A DNA stretch of 64,000 nt from Nitzschia putrida (lineage: Eukaryota > Bacillariophyta > Bacillariophyceae > Bacillariales > Bacillariaceae), in assembly GCA_016586335.1 (NCBI GenBank), contig BLYE01000010.1:310001-374000 (forward strand), in the 5' to 3' direction. Shown piece after piece: positions 1 through 11,312 of the stretch; the first letter of the stretch is position 1; each line of letters begins with the position of its first letter. Both the position numbers and the translations under genes were made by a program. Under the pieces are notes generated by a model, which was not told the origin of the DNA, did not search any database, and worked only from the letters and a program-made list of their open reading frames with translations.

Positions 1-1471
1 TAGTCGTCCGCAAAGTGATGACTGGGATAGATACGGAGAGAGTAGTAGCAACCACTGTCTACAAATCCCAAACCATCCTTGGTTCCAGACGCAATGTTTC
101 CCTGCTCCAGAATGTCGGTGCTTCGTTCCCAGTCGTTGAAGGCAGCTTCATGAAGATCCTAGGTGGCAGCACAAAATAGCACAATGGCACAGATGAGGAA
201 ATGTTGATCAAGTTGACTCCTGCAGATTCATGCTGAAAAAGTATTTAGAAACTCACCCCACGTCCACGCCCCTCAACGTTTTCTTCTGTAACACGGAAAG
301 TGTATGAGTCGTAGCAGGTGTTATCCACCACCACGTCAATGCCATCAACACCCTCTGACAGAACATTGCGGAACAATTGGCCCCAGTTGAACAGACCAGT
401 CAATAGAGCTGTAGTCTCCTTGTTGTCGTCGAAGGAGTCAAAAATGGGAATGTAAATGAACGTCATTGGGTCTCCCTGGTATGCAACTTCCTTTCCTTCA
501 GAAATGGACAACAGCTGGGAAAATGTGGCTGTCAATTGGTTGAGAGAGTCCATACCCCCAGGTTCTTGATAGGACATTTCACCAACAACCACTCCTCCCT
601 CTTGAAGACAAAGATGAGCGTACTTGCCAATCCAATCAACTTCAGACACGTCATTGTTGACATGGTCAAAAGACAAGAATGGAGACGTTTCCCAAACGGG
701 AAGGTAGCTGTCTTTCTCTTCTTCAAGTGGCACATAAACGCCCAGTTCTTGATCAACAGTTGTAACTTGGTAACTAGGATCATCCCGCCAGGTTTGTCCG
801 TAGCTTGTAATAAAGGAGGACTCCTCATTCTGAGATTGATAGACTATAGATTGCTCCATCCAGTCAACCTCCGCCTCGTCACTAACAACGTATTCCTCCC
901 ATTCCGAACGATTCTCTCCTGGCACGTACGGGATAATACTGACTTGGATAGCCCCAGAGTTCAACTTGGCCGAGAAAGCACGTTGTTGAAAGCTTGACAG
1001 AGAGACAAAAGGCCAATCGCGACTGTGATCAACACCATGAGCAATAGCGGCAATGGACATACTGGCCAATGCAGCGATTCGTTGAGTGCGAATGGCATCG
1101 AAGGCATCCTCGATACGGGCAGCAGCTGAATCAAAGTTGGACTTCATCTCCTCTTCAAACGATCTTCGACTTAGAATGTACACCAGAACAGATACTCCGA
1201 CACCAGCGCAAAACAAGATAAGGAGAACAATCCAACGCAATTGGTTGACATGTTCAGTTTCCTTCTTTGAAAGGAATTGTCCTTTGGTCGTTCCTTCACT
1301 AGAACTGGGAACACTGCTGCTCCCCCCGGATTCCCCTGTTTTTCCACTGGAAGAGAATCCACTATAGCGAGACGCAGAGGAAATGGATCCCTCGTTCTTG
1401 TCCACACCATCCACAGAAAAGGCACTTTCAGTTTCGGGTGCAGCTTCTGGAGTTTGCCAATCCGGGGTCAT
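1..1471 (-). CDS. Receptor-type guanylate cyclase-phosphodiesterase, copy 1 (partial at window edge)
   Basis: N-terminal part of a membrane receptor guanylate cyclase. Exon 1 runs 1471 to 257 (405 codons) and exon 2 runs from 158 past base 1. The intron 257/158 is GT-AG, phase 0, at the same position as in the neighbour at 2778-6630. Seen: a Ser/Gly-rich cytosolic N-terminus, one membrane helix (about residues 80-105), then a CHASE-like extracellular sensor region with a conserved VDNTCYDSYTF segment. The cyclase and phosphodiesterase parts lie outside the window and are inferred from the neighbour, to which this copy is closely similar over its whole visible length. The start at MTPDWQTPE was chosen by alignment with the neighbour; an in-frame ATG at 1618 would add 49 residues that the neighbour lacks. 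Tandem duplicate, same strand, 1.3 kb apart. Confidence 0.85.
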
Positions 1472-2777
1472 TTTTTGGCCGTTTTGCGGGAGCGAACGTT
1501 GCAGAACTTGTGGCTTCGTGACCTTGAAGAAATGCCCCTCTTTGAAATTGTGAGAAATAGGTTCGAACAAAAATTTGTTGCTTGAGGAGAAACATTGGCG
1601 ACAGAGCCCTACACACATTCCAATGGGCCCTACAGTAGCGTATTTTACTAACGTTCCTGGAGTAGCGGGTACTAGCAGAAATATTGATTTGCATGAGGAT
1701 TGAAACCCAAGTCAAGGCGTTAACACAAACTACTAGTAAGTTCACGATCTCCGTGGAAAGTGGAAGCGGACAAAACAATGATGGTGCATAATTAGTGCTA
1801 CCGGTAATACTACCGGTAGTACATCAATACAGTAGTACTAGTAGTCCTATAGTCTCGAGAGCTGCCAGCAACGAGGTTTCACCGCGCCAGTAGTACGACG
1901 ATACAAACGTGAATACCGGAGACATTTTTTGCTACCATAATAGCACAGTTATTAGTCCAAATTACGAGTGATTAAAACAATGGTAGTTGTTTCTCGATTC
2001 TCAAACGCCGTGCTGTTCATTATTCATTTCTACCCGCCCGCCGATGTAATCTCCAAACGTCGGTCCAGTCATTTCCGCCGCCTGCATGTGCCATTCCTTG
2101 GGCGTATAGTCATGGCCCGCCACCACTCCCAGCAGTGGTTTGTTTTCACAAAGGACCACTTCCAATGTCGTCCCTCCTGCTAGCTGATTTGAGGGGACCT
2201 TGAGACGGCGAAAAAGTCACAAGTTTCAATGAGGGAGAGTATGCTGTATCTCAAATTGGGAAGCGTTGTTTGTTCACCAGAGACAATAATAATGCTGTTG
2301 TCGACCACCCATTCCCATTTCAATATCGAAGTCGTAATTATCAGCCCTGAACGTCTCTCTAGTACTGTACAGTACGAGTAGTACGTTTGTACTTGTGCAG
2401 TTGGGACGTATCGAAGATTTTGGGGGGGATTCAACTGGTGGCTTTGCCGTTGACAGGGTGCCCGTTCAATTACTGCATACGCCCACTACCGGTAGGTAGT
2501 AGGGGTCTCAAATAGAGAAAAAGGAGTGTCCAGAAAGGAAGGCTTTGCACGAGAAAGATGAGATGACGTTCTCGAGCTTCAGCTGCAAACTTCTAGAACA
2601 GGATGAATAAAACGCCAGTGTGTGACCTTGTATAAAACCAATGTACGCATACGGCAGTACCTTCGTCAGTCTAAATCGGAGAAGTAGTGTTTTCCTTAGC
2701 TCGGCGCTAACTACCGGTATTTTCTGTACTTCCTCTAAATCTGTTTATGCGACATAAAACTTGTGACCAATACAGTT
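1472..2777. other. Intergenic region between the tandem cyclase genes
   Basis: No supported gene. It is the upstream region of copy 1 and the downstream region of copy 2. It holds four perfect copies of the palindrome TACCGGTA (1799-1806, 1811-1818, 2487-2494, 2712-2719) and several short AGTAC/GTACT runs. Otherwise nothing recognisable. Confidence 0.6.
1799..2719. repeat. Cluster of four TACCGGTA palindromes
   Basis: Perfect 8-bp palindromes at 1799-1806, 1811-1818, 2487-2494 and 2712-2719. The first two are 12 bp apart, start to start. A further copy is at 34471-34478 in another non-coding region, and one falls inside the PPR coding sequence at 35732. A role as binding site is only inference. 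Confidence 0.45.
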
Positions 2778-5700
2778 CTATTCGTCCTCGGTGGCATCCC
2801 AAGAAGAAGAACTGCTTCTTCGCAGCATCTCAGGGCTCCCAGCCTCTGCATGCGCACCCAATGTGTTGTTCACCATTTCCTCCACCATCGCTTGTCCCTT
2901 CTCTTCCCATTCCCTTCGATTCGACAACGCGTAGTTGAGGTACTCGTTACTTGAGGCACCAAACACTTGACATTCCTGGAGCTTCTTCGCAAGAGGAATG
3001 ATGTAGTTGTCAAAGAACGACAACTCGCCTTGGTACCAAAAACTGGCAGGATCCGACGCCATGCGTCCCCGCTGGTATGCCATCCTCATCTCTTCAAACA
3101 ACCTACGGTTCCACTTGATGTACACATGCCAGTGTTGCATCGTGTGGCTCACATCTGAAGCCTGGATGATATGCTCCAATACAATTGTCACACGTGTATC
3201 ACGGGTAGTATCCGACTGGAGATGGGCATTCTCTTCCCCAAACACTCGATTCCAGCGCTCCTTTCGGAGGTCAGAGATCTGTTTGTCGAAGATGTCTGTG
3301 GCCAAAACTGTGTTCACCACAATTTGTCGGAACTTTCGTAGGTCCGAAATGTTGGGAAAGAGTGCTTGGCGCAAGGCATCGTACGACTTGGACATGAGCA
3401 AACTCCATGCAATGTCGAAGGAGTTCTGCTCGGCAATACTCTTGTGGCGGTAGTGCTCTGCCAAGGCTTCGTCTTCCTTGGACAACTGGGCGTTCGAGAC
3501 ACCCTTGTGATCCACATCGTGAATCAACCCAGCAAACACAATCGAGAACAAGGCCAGAGGATCAGACGTAAGCATACCGTACGTGGCCACTACCTCCTTG
3601 TGTGCGGGTTCGGCAGACCATTCTTCGGTGGTGTCATTGCCATCACTGACCACCCGCTTCATCAACTTGTGGACACTCATGGTCACATGACAAGCATGGT
3701 CAAAGTTGTGGAAAGGATTGGTCACGTGGTAGCGAAGGGCAATGTCATTCACGAAACGCCGGAGCTGTTCTTCCACTTCAGGTTCCAAGCGTACAGTGTG
3801 ATCATGATCCAAAGAGGACATGGTAGCAGCGTTCTCCTTGGCGTCTTTGGAGAGATGGAAAGTTTCTACAATCTCATCAAGACAAATGGAGTTGGAACCC
3901 TGGGGTTGGAACCGAACAGCAGGTCCTCTGCGTCTGTAGACTCCGTTGGCTTTGTTGATGGCAACCTACAAGAACGACAACGGGTGAAGGTCAAGATGTT
4001 GTAAGAATGTGTGGTTGCACGACAGAGGGCAGTGTGTGTCACTTGGTAGTACCTCCGTCAAAGTATACACTTACAATTTGTTTGACATAGTCCAAGAGAA
4101 CTTCCGACATCCAGTTGATCAAGCGACCCTGTCTGCTTGCTTCTTCCGGGATCTTGTGCATCGACGAGAGTTCACAACTGCTACCGAAGTGATGACCAAT
4201 CTGATCACCGTTTTGATTTCCAGCATCCTGGCTGGCCCTTAGAGTGCGTCCGCTTTCAATCTCCAACCAATATGTTTGAAGTGTACCCTTGCCTTTGGCT
4301 GTGACGGGATCCTTGCGAGGCTGGATCCACTTGGCCTTTCCTGCCAAAACCAGCAAATCTGCTGTGCTCTGCGAGAGCTGGATCCTTCCTCGTTCTCCTG
4401 TCGACTCCATTCTTGCTGCAGTATTCACAGTGTCACCAAAGAGCTGGAACCTGGCGCGGTCACCTCTCAACACTCCTCCTGTAACTTGTCCGGAGTTCAA
4501 TCCAAACCTCATGTTGAGATCCGTCGTGTCAGGACCGAGACGAACCTCGAGCGCTTGTGTGACCTCGTGCATTTTGACCAAACAGTCTCGGGCAAATTTT
4601 GCCATGATAACTGCGTGATCTTGTTGCGGGTCGGGAAGGCCTGTCACGGCCACATACGAGTCTCCAATGGTTTCTACTTTGAACACTTTTCTTCGTACTG
4701 CAATGATATCAAATGCTTGATACAAGTTTTGTAACAGCATAAAGACCTGAGGTGGGTCCCGTGTGGAACTCCATGCCGTAAAACCAGAGATGTCAGCGAA
4801 CATGACAGTGCAGTAGGGAAATAGGTCTGCAATGGGCTGAGAGTCATCCATGGGGGAGCTGGACTCCTGCGTGATAACTTCCCGTTGCGTAGAAGAGCCT
4901 TGACGACGACGGTGCATCACTCTGTCACGGAATGAGGTGATTGCCTCTGAACCAGCAATACCTCCCTTTGGGGCACCAGTCATCAACCGATCTCGGACAT
5001 TCTTGGGGAACAGAGACGTGACAATGGCAGTCGACTGGAGAGCCTTTTGCAGGACCAAAGCTTGACGGCGCTCCACGAGACGATCATAGACAAAGAACAT
5101 CCCAATGGAGAACAGAAACACGACGGCCACCAAACTGCCCAGCGCGGCTGGCATCGGAGAGGAGTAGTCGTCCGCAAAGTGATGACTGGGATAGATGCGG
5201 AGAGAGTAGTAGCAACCACTGTCTACAAATCCCAAACCATCCTTGGTTCCTGAAGCCAGCCTTCCTTTCTCAAGGATGTCGGTGCTTCGTTCCCAGTCGT
5301 TGAAGGCAGCCTCATGGAGATCCTATACAACACCACATCAATGCGAACATGTGAGAAAACGTATGTTGGTTGAAAAATGCTCATGCTGAAAAGATCCAGA
5401 TACTGTAGCCAAACTTACCCCACGTCCACGAGCCTCAACACTATCATCAGAAACACGGAATGTGTACGAGTCATAGCAGGTGTTATCCACCACCACGTCA
5501 ATACCATCCACACCATCCGGTACAACGTTACGGAACATTTGTCCCCAGTTAAACAATCCAGCCAACAGAGCCGTAGGCTCTTTGCCATCCTCGAAGGAGT
5601 CAAAAATGGGAATATAAATGAAAGTCATTGGATCACCCTTGTACGTAACTTCCTTTCCTTCAGAAATGGACAACAGCTGGGAAAATGTGGCAGTCAATTG

Positions 5701-6630
5701 GTGAGGAGAGTCCATACCCCCTGGTTCTTGATAGGACATTTCACCAACTACCACTTCTCCTTGTTGAAGGCAAAGTTTTGCGAACTTGCCAATCCAATCC
5801 ATTTCAGACACGTCAACGTTCACTTGATCAAAGGATAGGAATGGGGACGTCTCCCAAATAGGAAGGTAGCTTTCCTTCTCTTCCTCAAGTGTGACATACG
5901 CGTTTTGTTCTTGATCGAACCTGGTGATCTCGTAGCTGGCATCATCTCTAAAGCTTCTTCCATAATCAGTAATAAAGGAGGCTTCCTCGTTTTGAGATTG
6001 ATAGACAATGGAACGCTCCATCCAGTCAACCTCGGCCTCATCACTAACAATGTACTCCTCCCATTCAGTGCGATTCTCCCCAGGCACGTAAGGGATAATG
6101 CTGATTTGGATTGCCCCAGAGTTCAACTTTGCTGAAAAGGAGCGTTGTTGATAGCTAGACAGAGAGACAAAGGGCCAATCGCGGCTGTGATCGACACCGT
6201 GAGCAATAGCGGCAATGGACATACTTGCCAAAGTAGCAATTCGTTGAGTGCGAATGTCATCAAAGGCATCCTCGAGACGAGCAGCCGCAGACTCAAAGTT
6301 GGATTTCATCTCTTCTTCAAAGGATCTTCGACTTAGAAGAAATACCAAGACGGATACTCCGACACCTGTGCAGAACAAGATGAGTAGTACAATCCAACGC
6401 AATCGGTTGACGTGTTCTGTTTCTTTCTTGGACAGAGATTGCCCCTTGGTAGTTCCTTCGCTAGAACTGTAGGCACTGCTGCCGCCAGATTCCCCTGTTC
6501 TGCCACTGGAAGAGAACCCGCCATAGCGGGATGAAGAGGATACCGATCCGTGCTCTTTGTTGAAGTCCCCTGCAGAAGAGGTACTCCCCATGTCGGGGGT
6601 AGACTCTGAGGTTTGCCCTTCAGAAGTCAT
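2778..6630 (-). CDS. Receptor-type guanylate cyclase fused to HD-type cyclic nucleotide phosphodiesterase, copy 2
   Basis: Exons 6630-5419, 5322-4075 and 3965-2778, both introns GT-AG and phase 0; 1215 residues. Order: Ser/Gly-rich cytosolic N-terminus; membrane helix near 80-105; CHASE-like extracellular sensor to about 455; second helix about 461-483; class III cyclase domain about 570-740; 3',5'-cyclic phosphodiesterase domain about 860-1190. Cyclase residues seen: metal aspartates D581 (FADISGF) and D625 (GDSY), guanine-type E621 (VETIGD), transition-state N704 and R708 (VNTAARME). The second purine position, Cys in animal guanylate cyclases, is Q697. Phosphodiesterase residues seen: HNFDHACHV from H906, LIHDVDH, ASDVSHTMQHW. 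A protein of this layout would make cGMP on ligand sensing and degrade cyclic nucleotide in the same chain. Such bifunctional receptors are known from diatoms; the ligand cannot be inferred. Tandem copy of the gene at 1-1471. Confidence 0.9.
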
Positions 6631-8337
6631 CTTTGGTCCACTTGACGAGAAGGTTTGAGCAATGACGAGAGTTGATTTGTGATCTTGCTATCCTGCTGTG
6701 CTTTGACGAAGAGATGTCCCGCGTTGGGTTTGTGATGAGAAACGGATTGGTGTTCTGGTTTGGTGATTTTTGTGGGGATGTCCTTACTTTGAAATCCTTT
6801 TGTCCAAACAAAATGCCAATGCTGAAGGAAACGTATTGTTGATGAGCTTAAAAGCGTCGGTTGAAACCCAAGAAATGCACCTTTTGAAAGTTGTGATCCA
6901 CCAGCAAGTGGGCACGATTTTGTGGAACTGGAAAATGGAACAATAATCACAACGATCAATGATACTGGCATATCACCGATTAGTGAGTCACTCATGGTCT
7001 TCTTTTCCAACATTCACTTAACAATGCAAGTGCAGATTACGTAGGCACTTCGTGGGGGCTCTTCGTGCTGGCTCCTTTCCTGGGGTGATGATGATGAAAA
7101 CGCCGCGGTCGTGGTGGTGGTCAGGTTTGGAAAGATCCTCATTTTTGTCAAAGGGTATATGCCCAGAAAGGTCATGTCGGCTGTCTTGCCAATCGCCAAA
7201 CAGGATCCAGTACATTTTCTACCTACCGTAGAGTGACGAATAGTCATCATCATCTGTCAGCTTGATGTTCGCCACTACAAATCTTCATGATTTTGTATCA
7301 TCATCGTTGATTATTGCCGTTGCGAAGGTCGTGGAAACCAGAAACCCGACAATGCAACTTCGCGGGATCCACCATAGGAGTAGGTTTCTCTGTTCTTGCT
7401 CCTTTGTTGAGTCGCTCGAGGAGGAGGAGGACTAGCTGTTGGTCAAGGATTACTTATGTTGCCCAACGGTTCAAAAACAGCTCTACGGACTGAAGGACTA
7501 CTCGTACTTCTCTGGTGTGACCTCGGAGTTGAGGTTTCAAGACAATACTGTTTCTCGTCTTCTTCATTTTCAGCCCAATGAGATAGTGATCCAATAGGTC
7601 TCTCCTCGCACTAAATACGGTACTTTGGACTTGCAGCAGCGCGGATTTGGAGGAGTACTAAAGAACTGCCAGTATTATTTGTTTGTCTTGTTTGTCTTCC
7701 GAGGGCGACGTCTATTATTTCCAGTAACTGTTTTGCAAGGATACTACGGGTACTAACTACTATGCTACTACCTAGGGTAGGTTTTCTCGTTATTCTAGTA
7801 GAGTTCTGATTCATTTGTACTAACTACTCGATTTTAGTTCTATTAGCACGTGCTTGTCGGCATGATACTCAGTACTCGTACTGTACCAGGAAAAAGGTGC
7901 CAATGCAATCCCCTCAACATCAGTTCACATTGTTGCAGTTTGACGAGGAAAAGCAAGCCGCTCTGATTGGAAGAATCACCAAGGGTGGTGCGGCATCTGT
8001 TCTCTCTCAAGCCCGCAGCACAGCAACTATGCACCCAAGAGGAACAAATAATGCAGTAGAAGTACGAGTACTCCATGGTTTCTTCTGGACGTATCGTACT
8101 GTAGAATTTTTGTACTAACTAGTAGGACCGCATTCACCTCCAGCACCAGTAATAAGCTATGGAGTACAAAATGTAAAGACTCCAGGGTACTAATGTTAAT
8201 AGCCAATGTTCATATATTAGTGTAGTAGTACTGTGGCTGTTGTTCGCGCCATTTTTGGTGCCCAAAACTGCCGACGACAGATGATGATGATCATGTCCGT
8301 TTGATTGGTGTTCACGCTTGAATTACAACAGACCAAA
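6631..8337. other. Upstream region between cyclase copy 2 and MCM10
   Basis: Divergent upstream region of 1.7 kb with no supported gene. Short open frames here (for example 7897-8118 on the plus strand and 6627-7013 on the minus strand) lack recognisable domains. Short GTAC-rich and (GATGAT) stretches are the only patterns I see. Confidence 0.5.
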
Positions 8338-10395
8338 ATGGATGAGTTACTAGCATTAATGGATGAGGACCATGGTCCCGAGGAGAAGGAAACTTCCCAA
8401 GCTGACTCTGGAATGGATGAATTGGCTGATTTGCTGGAAGGGAACAATCACAACCTATCAGCCTCTGAATCGCCGTCTGTTGCGAGAAGAACTTCGGCAG
8501 AAAACAACTACACCAGATCAACAGTCTCTGCATCTTCAAGTTCAACTTCCTCGCACCCTCTGACTGTGGCGAAACCTGCCGATGTAGGGGTGGACGAAAA
8601 GCTTGGAATTCGAATGATACAGCGTCTTTTTTCCAGTGTCGACTTGTTGGATTTGATTTCGACATACCCATACCATTCACCAGCACAACTGAGTGCCATG
8701 AGCGCTGCAAACTTGGCAGGTCTATTGATTGACCCCCCTTCCATTGTAGATCCAGCTACAGTGACTGGGAAAACCAACATGTGCACTGTGGGAATCGTGA
8801 TGGAAAATTCAGGAACTAAATCGTCTGCGAAGGGAGGTGCATTTTGCATTCTCAAGATTGGAACCTTCCAATCAGGGCCTTGTGTAGCTGTTATGTTGTT
8901 TGGGGCTGCGTATTCGCAGTATTGCAGAAGTTGTCAACCTGGACAAGTAGTGGCAGTGGTCAATCCTAAATTGCTCCCAGCCAGAAACGACCAACGATCG
9001 GACACCTCTGTCAGTTTCACGGTCTACCAACCCAATCAAATCATCCACGTAGCCAAAGCACGTGATTATGCCGTGTGCAAAGCTACCGTCAAAGCTTGTC
9101 AACCAGATGGAACATGGAAGAATGATGCTGCTCGCTGCAAGCACTATGTCGACCTTCGACAGGGTGAATATTGCAAACTACATCACAAGCAGTCCCTGCT
9201 AGCCAAGGCGGGCCAGAGTGGGGCGAAGGGTACCAACACAAAAGTGGAGAAACTGAATATGGTTCAACAGCACAAATTCCAGCAACAGCAATTGCGTTTC
9301 CCTATGCCTACAGTACCAGGACAAGGAGTCATGGTAACACCTACACTCGAACGATCCCTCCCTCACAATCCCAACGCCGTGGGCGCCTCTCGATTCCCCG
9401 ACTCCATTCCTAGACATATGAAACGAGAGCGAGTGTCATCGACTCGGCAGGTCACTCCTACAGCGAAACCTTTAAGTACTTCAAAGGCAAATCCGTACAA
9501 TCGACTGTTGCAACCTAACAATCGCAATCCAGCCGTACCCCCTCCTGCCAAGAAGCGAGCTTTGGGTATTGTGGGAACATCCAATGGCAGTACAGCTACC
9601 ACGAGTACCACCAGTCGTAGCAATGTCAGCCGCGCAACAGGAGATTGGATGTCCGAAGCCTTGACTAGCAAGTCGCTTCGCACCAAAACGTCGTTGGCTG
9701 CCTTTGCCAAACGGGGTTCAAAAGGTTCCTCTGGTACTACTACTTCGTTGGATGGAACCGTGGTGGTACCCAAACCGCATCACTTATTTGCCTCGTCCAC
9801 CCAAGCTATGGGTGGTAGCAACACACAAAGTGTAGTTGGGCAACATTTGTTGCAAGGCCCCCAAGAGGACAAAATTCGGGCGCAGCAATCGGCCCTGGCC
9901 GAACAACGACGCCTACAATCCTCTCAACCCAACAACAAGGCAGCGGCCTCGAAACAGGCTGCCAAAAAGGCCGACACGGGCAATGCTTTTTTGGATTCCA
10001 TTCAAGTAGGCGACATTGCAACCGTCCTCCAAGCCAAGAGTCGATTTGCCTCGGAAGCCCGTGCCGAAGAATATGCCCAATCGCGCCAAAAAATTGTGGA
10101 ATTGGAACAACTGGAAACCAAAGAAACGAAACGTGCCAAGGCGACGGCCCCGAAAACCACACGGCTAGCCAAGGAATGGGTTTGTAAAACGTGCCCCGGA
10201 GCTCCTCGGTTTACACAATTTCCGCAAATGTGCAGTCGAAAGGGACACGAGGTGAAAACGATCCGGTCGCTACAAGGAATGACGAGCAAAGAAGAAGAAC
10301 GAACGAAACTACATCGAGCGAGTGCAGACAAAGGAGGTTTGGTGTTGGGACGTGGACTGGACTGGAGTCAGTATAGATATAACCGATTCAGTTGA
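8338..10395 (+). CDS. MCM10: DNA replication initiation protein Mcm10
   Basis: Intronless, 685 residues. Mcm10 loads onto origins with the Mcm2-7 helicase and helps activate CMG and recruit polymerase alpha in the nucleus. Seen: an acidic N-terminus with few features; a central OB-fold region (about residues 90-245, with GIRMIQRLFSSVDLL and a beta-rich segment); then the Mcm10-type CCCH zinc finger with C254, C267, C279 and H282 (RCKHYVDLRQGEYCKLHHK). A low-complexity linker follows, then a second C-terminal zinc-binding-like segment (VCKTCPGAPRF to CSRKGHEV). Start chosen at the first ATG in frame (AAAATGG context, MDELLALMDE). Length is similar to fungal and animal relatives (about 570-890). 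The OB fold plus CCCH pair makes the call firm. Confidence 0.92.
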   Translation: MDELLALMDEDHGPEEKETSQADSGMDELADLLEGNNHNLSASESPSVARRTSAENNYTRSTVSASSSSTSSHPLTVAKPADVGVDEKLGIRMIQRLFSSVDLLDLISTYPYHSPAQLSAMSAANLAGLLIDPPSIVDPATVTGKTNMCTVGIVMENSGTKSSAKGGAFCILKIGTFQSGPCVAVMLFGAAYSQYCRSCQPGQVVAVVNPKLLPARNDQRSDTSVSFTVYQPNQIIHVAKARDYAVCKATVKACQPDGTWKNDAARCKHYVDLRQGEYCKLHHKQSLLAKAGQSGAKGTNTKVEKLNMVQQHKFQQQQLRFPMPTVPGQGVMVTPTLERSLPHNPNAVGASRFPDSIPRHMKRERVSSTRQVTPTAKPLSTSKANPYNRLLQPNNRNPAVPPPAKKRALGIVGTSNGSTATTSTTSRSNVSRATGDWMSEALTSKSLRTKTSLAAFAKRGSKGSSGTTTSLDGTVVVPKPHHLFASSTQAMGGSNTQSVVGQHLLQGPQEDKIRAQQSALAEQRRLQSSQPNNKAAASKQAAKKADTGNAFLDSIQVGDIATVLQAKSRFASEARAEEYAQSRQKIVELEQLETKETKRAKATAPKTTRLAKEWVCKTCPGAPRFTQFPQMCSRKGHEVKTIRSLQGMTSKEEERTKLHRASADKGGLVLGRGLDWSQYRYNRFS

Positions 10396-10536
10396 AACAG
10401 TTGAAACAGCAACAGCCCACAAAAATAGAAGAACATTGCATGGTACGCACCCACCCGAAAATGGGGGGTTGTTGGAAACAACACATCTAGAGTACTGCTT
10501 TTTGTTCTGTAGTTGAGAGGTAGATGGGCACAGAAG

Positions 10537-10565
10537 TACAGGTTCAGTACAGGTTCAGTACAAGT
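10537..10565. repeat. Short tandem repeat, about 11-bp unit
   Basis: Nearly three direct copies of a unit resembling AGTACAGGTTC between the converging ends of MCM10 and the glycine-cleavage H gene. A perfect 12-bp palindrome CCGTAGCTACGG lies about 40 bp further on. Significance unknown. Confidence 0.5.
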
Positions 10566-10675
10566 TCTGGACCGTCCTGTTCCGTACTCCTGCTCCCACC
10601 TACCGTAGCTACGGGGCAAGGGACGACGACACGCAACCCGTCGTCTCCATCCCACCAAAAAATACGCTGTAGTGC

Positions 10676-11312
10676 TTAAGCCTCCTTCTCGCAGTGCTCC
10701 TTGTAGGCAGCAGCATCCATGAGCGACTCTAGCTCGGAAGCATCGGAAAGCTCAATCTTCATGAACCAACCATCGGACTCGGCAGCGGAGTTGACAAGAT
10801 CAGGAGCATCGACAATTTCCTCGTTGACCTCAAGGATCTTTCCCGAAACAGGGGCATAGACGTCGGAAGCAGCCTTGACGGACTCAACACTTCCAAAGGA
10901 CTCTCCCTTGTTGTAGTCATCTCCAACTTCGGGAAGATCAACAAAGACAATGTCTCCCAAGGCTTCCTGGGCAAAGTCAGTGATTCCACAGGTACCAACG
11001 GTGCCTTCAACGTTGACGTACTCGTGAGCTGTGTGGATTGATTGGTATTGGCAAAAGATGAGGGCATGAAAGGTGTGAGTGCTATCATTAGAAAGTATAT
11101 TGTAGTATTGTACATGAATGCCTCATCCAGTACTCCAGTATGCCAAAAGTGCAACTTGAATGAGCGGCCAGACAAGATAACACGTCACGTCACGTACCAG
11201 GAGTGTAGTAGGTAGCAAATCGGAGAGCTCCCATTTGTGGAGGAGCAACTACCTTGCGGAGTCCCATTTGCAGCGTGCGGCGGGCAAGAGTACGAGCGAC
11301 GAATCCAGTCAT
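10676..11312 (-). CDS. GCSH: Glycine cleavage system H protein, mitochondrial
   Basis: Exons 11312-11198 and 11028-10676 (GT-AG, phase 1), 155 residues. The H protein carries the lipoyl arm that shuttles the aminomethyl group between the P, T and L proteins of the glycine decarboxylase complex, central to photorespiratory glycine use. Seen: an Arg-rich presequence of about 34 residues without acidic residues (MTGFVARTLARRTLQMGLRK), the HEYV start of the mature domain, and the lipoylation motif GSVESVKAASDVYAPVSG with its lysine. The C-terminus (WFMKIELSDASELESLMD) is typical. Length fits the family (about 125 mature residues). Converges with MCM10 (280 bp) and is head-to-head with the glycosyltransferase gene. 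Confidence 0.93.

Noticed and set aside
1..6630. Possibility that the two cyclase copies are an assembly duplicate
   Set aside because: The sequences differ at many positions, including indels in the N-terminus and different intron sequences, so they look like true paralogs.
7897..8118. 73-codon plus-strand frame upstream of MCM10
   Set aside because: No recognisable motif or paralog, and no splice signals joining it to MCM10.
8305..8337. N-terminal extension of MCM10
   Set aside because: Would start at a TTG codon; the first ATG at 8338 has a good context.
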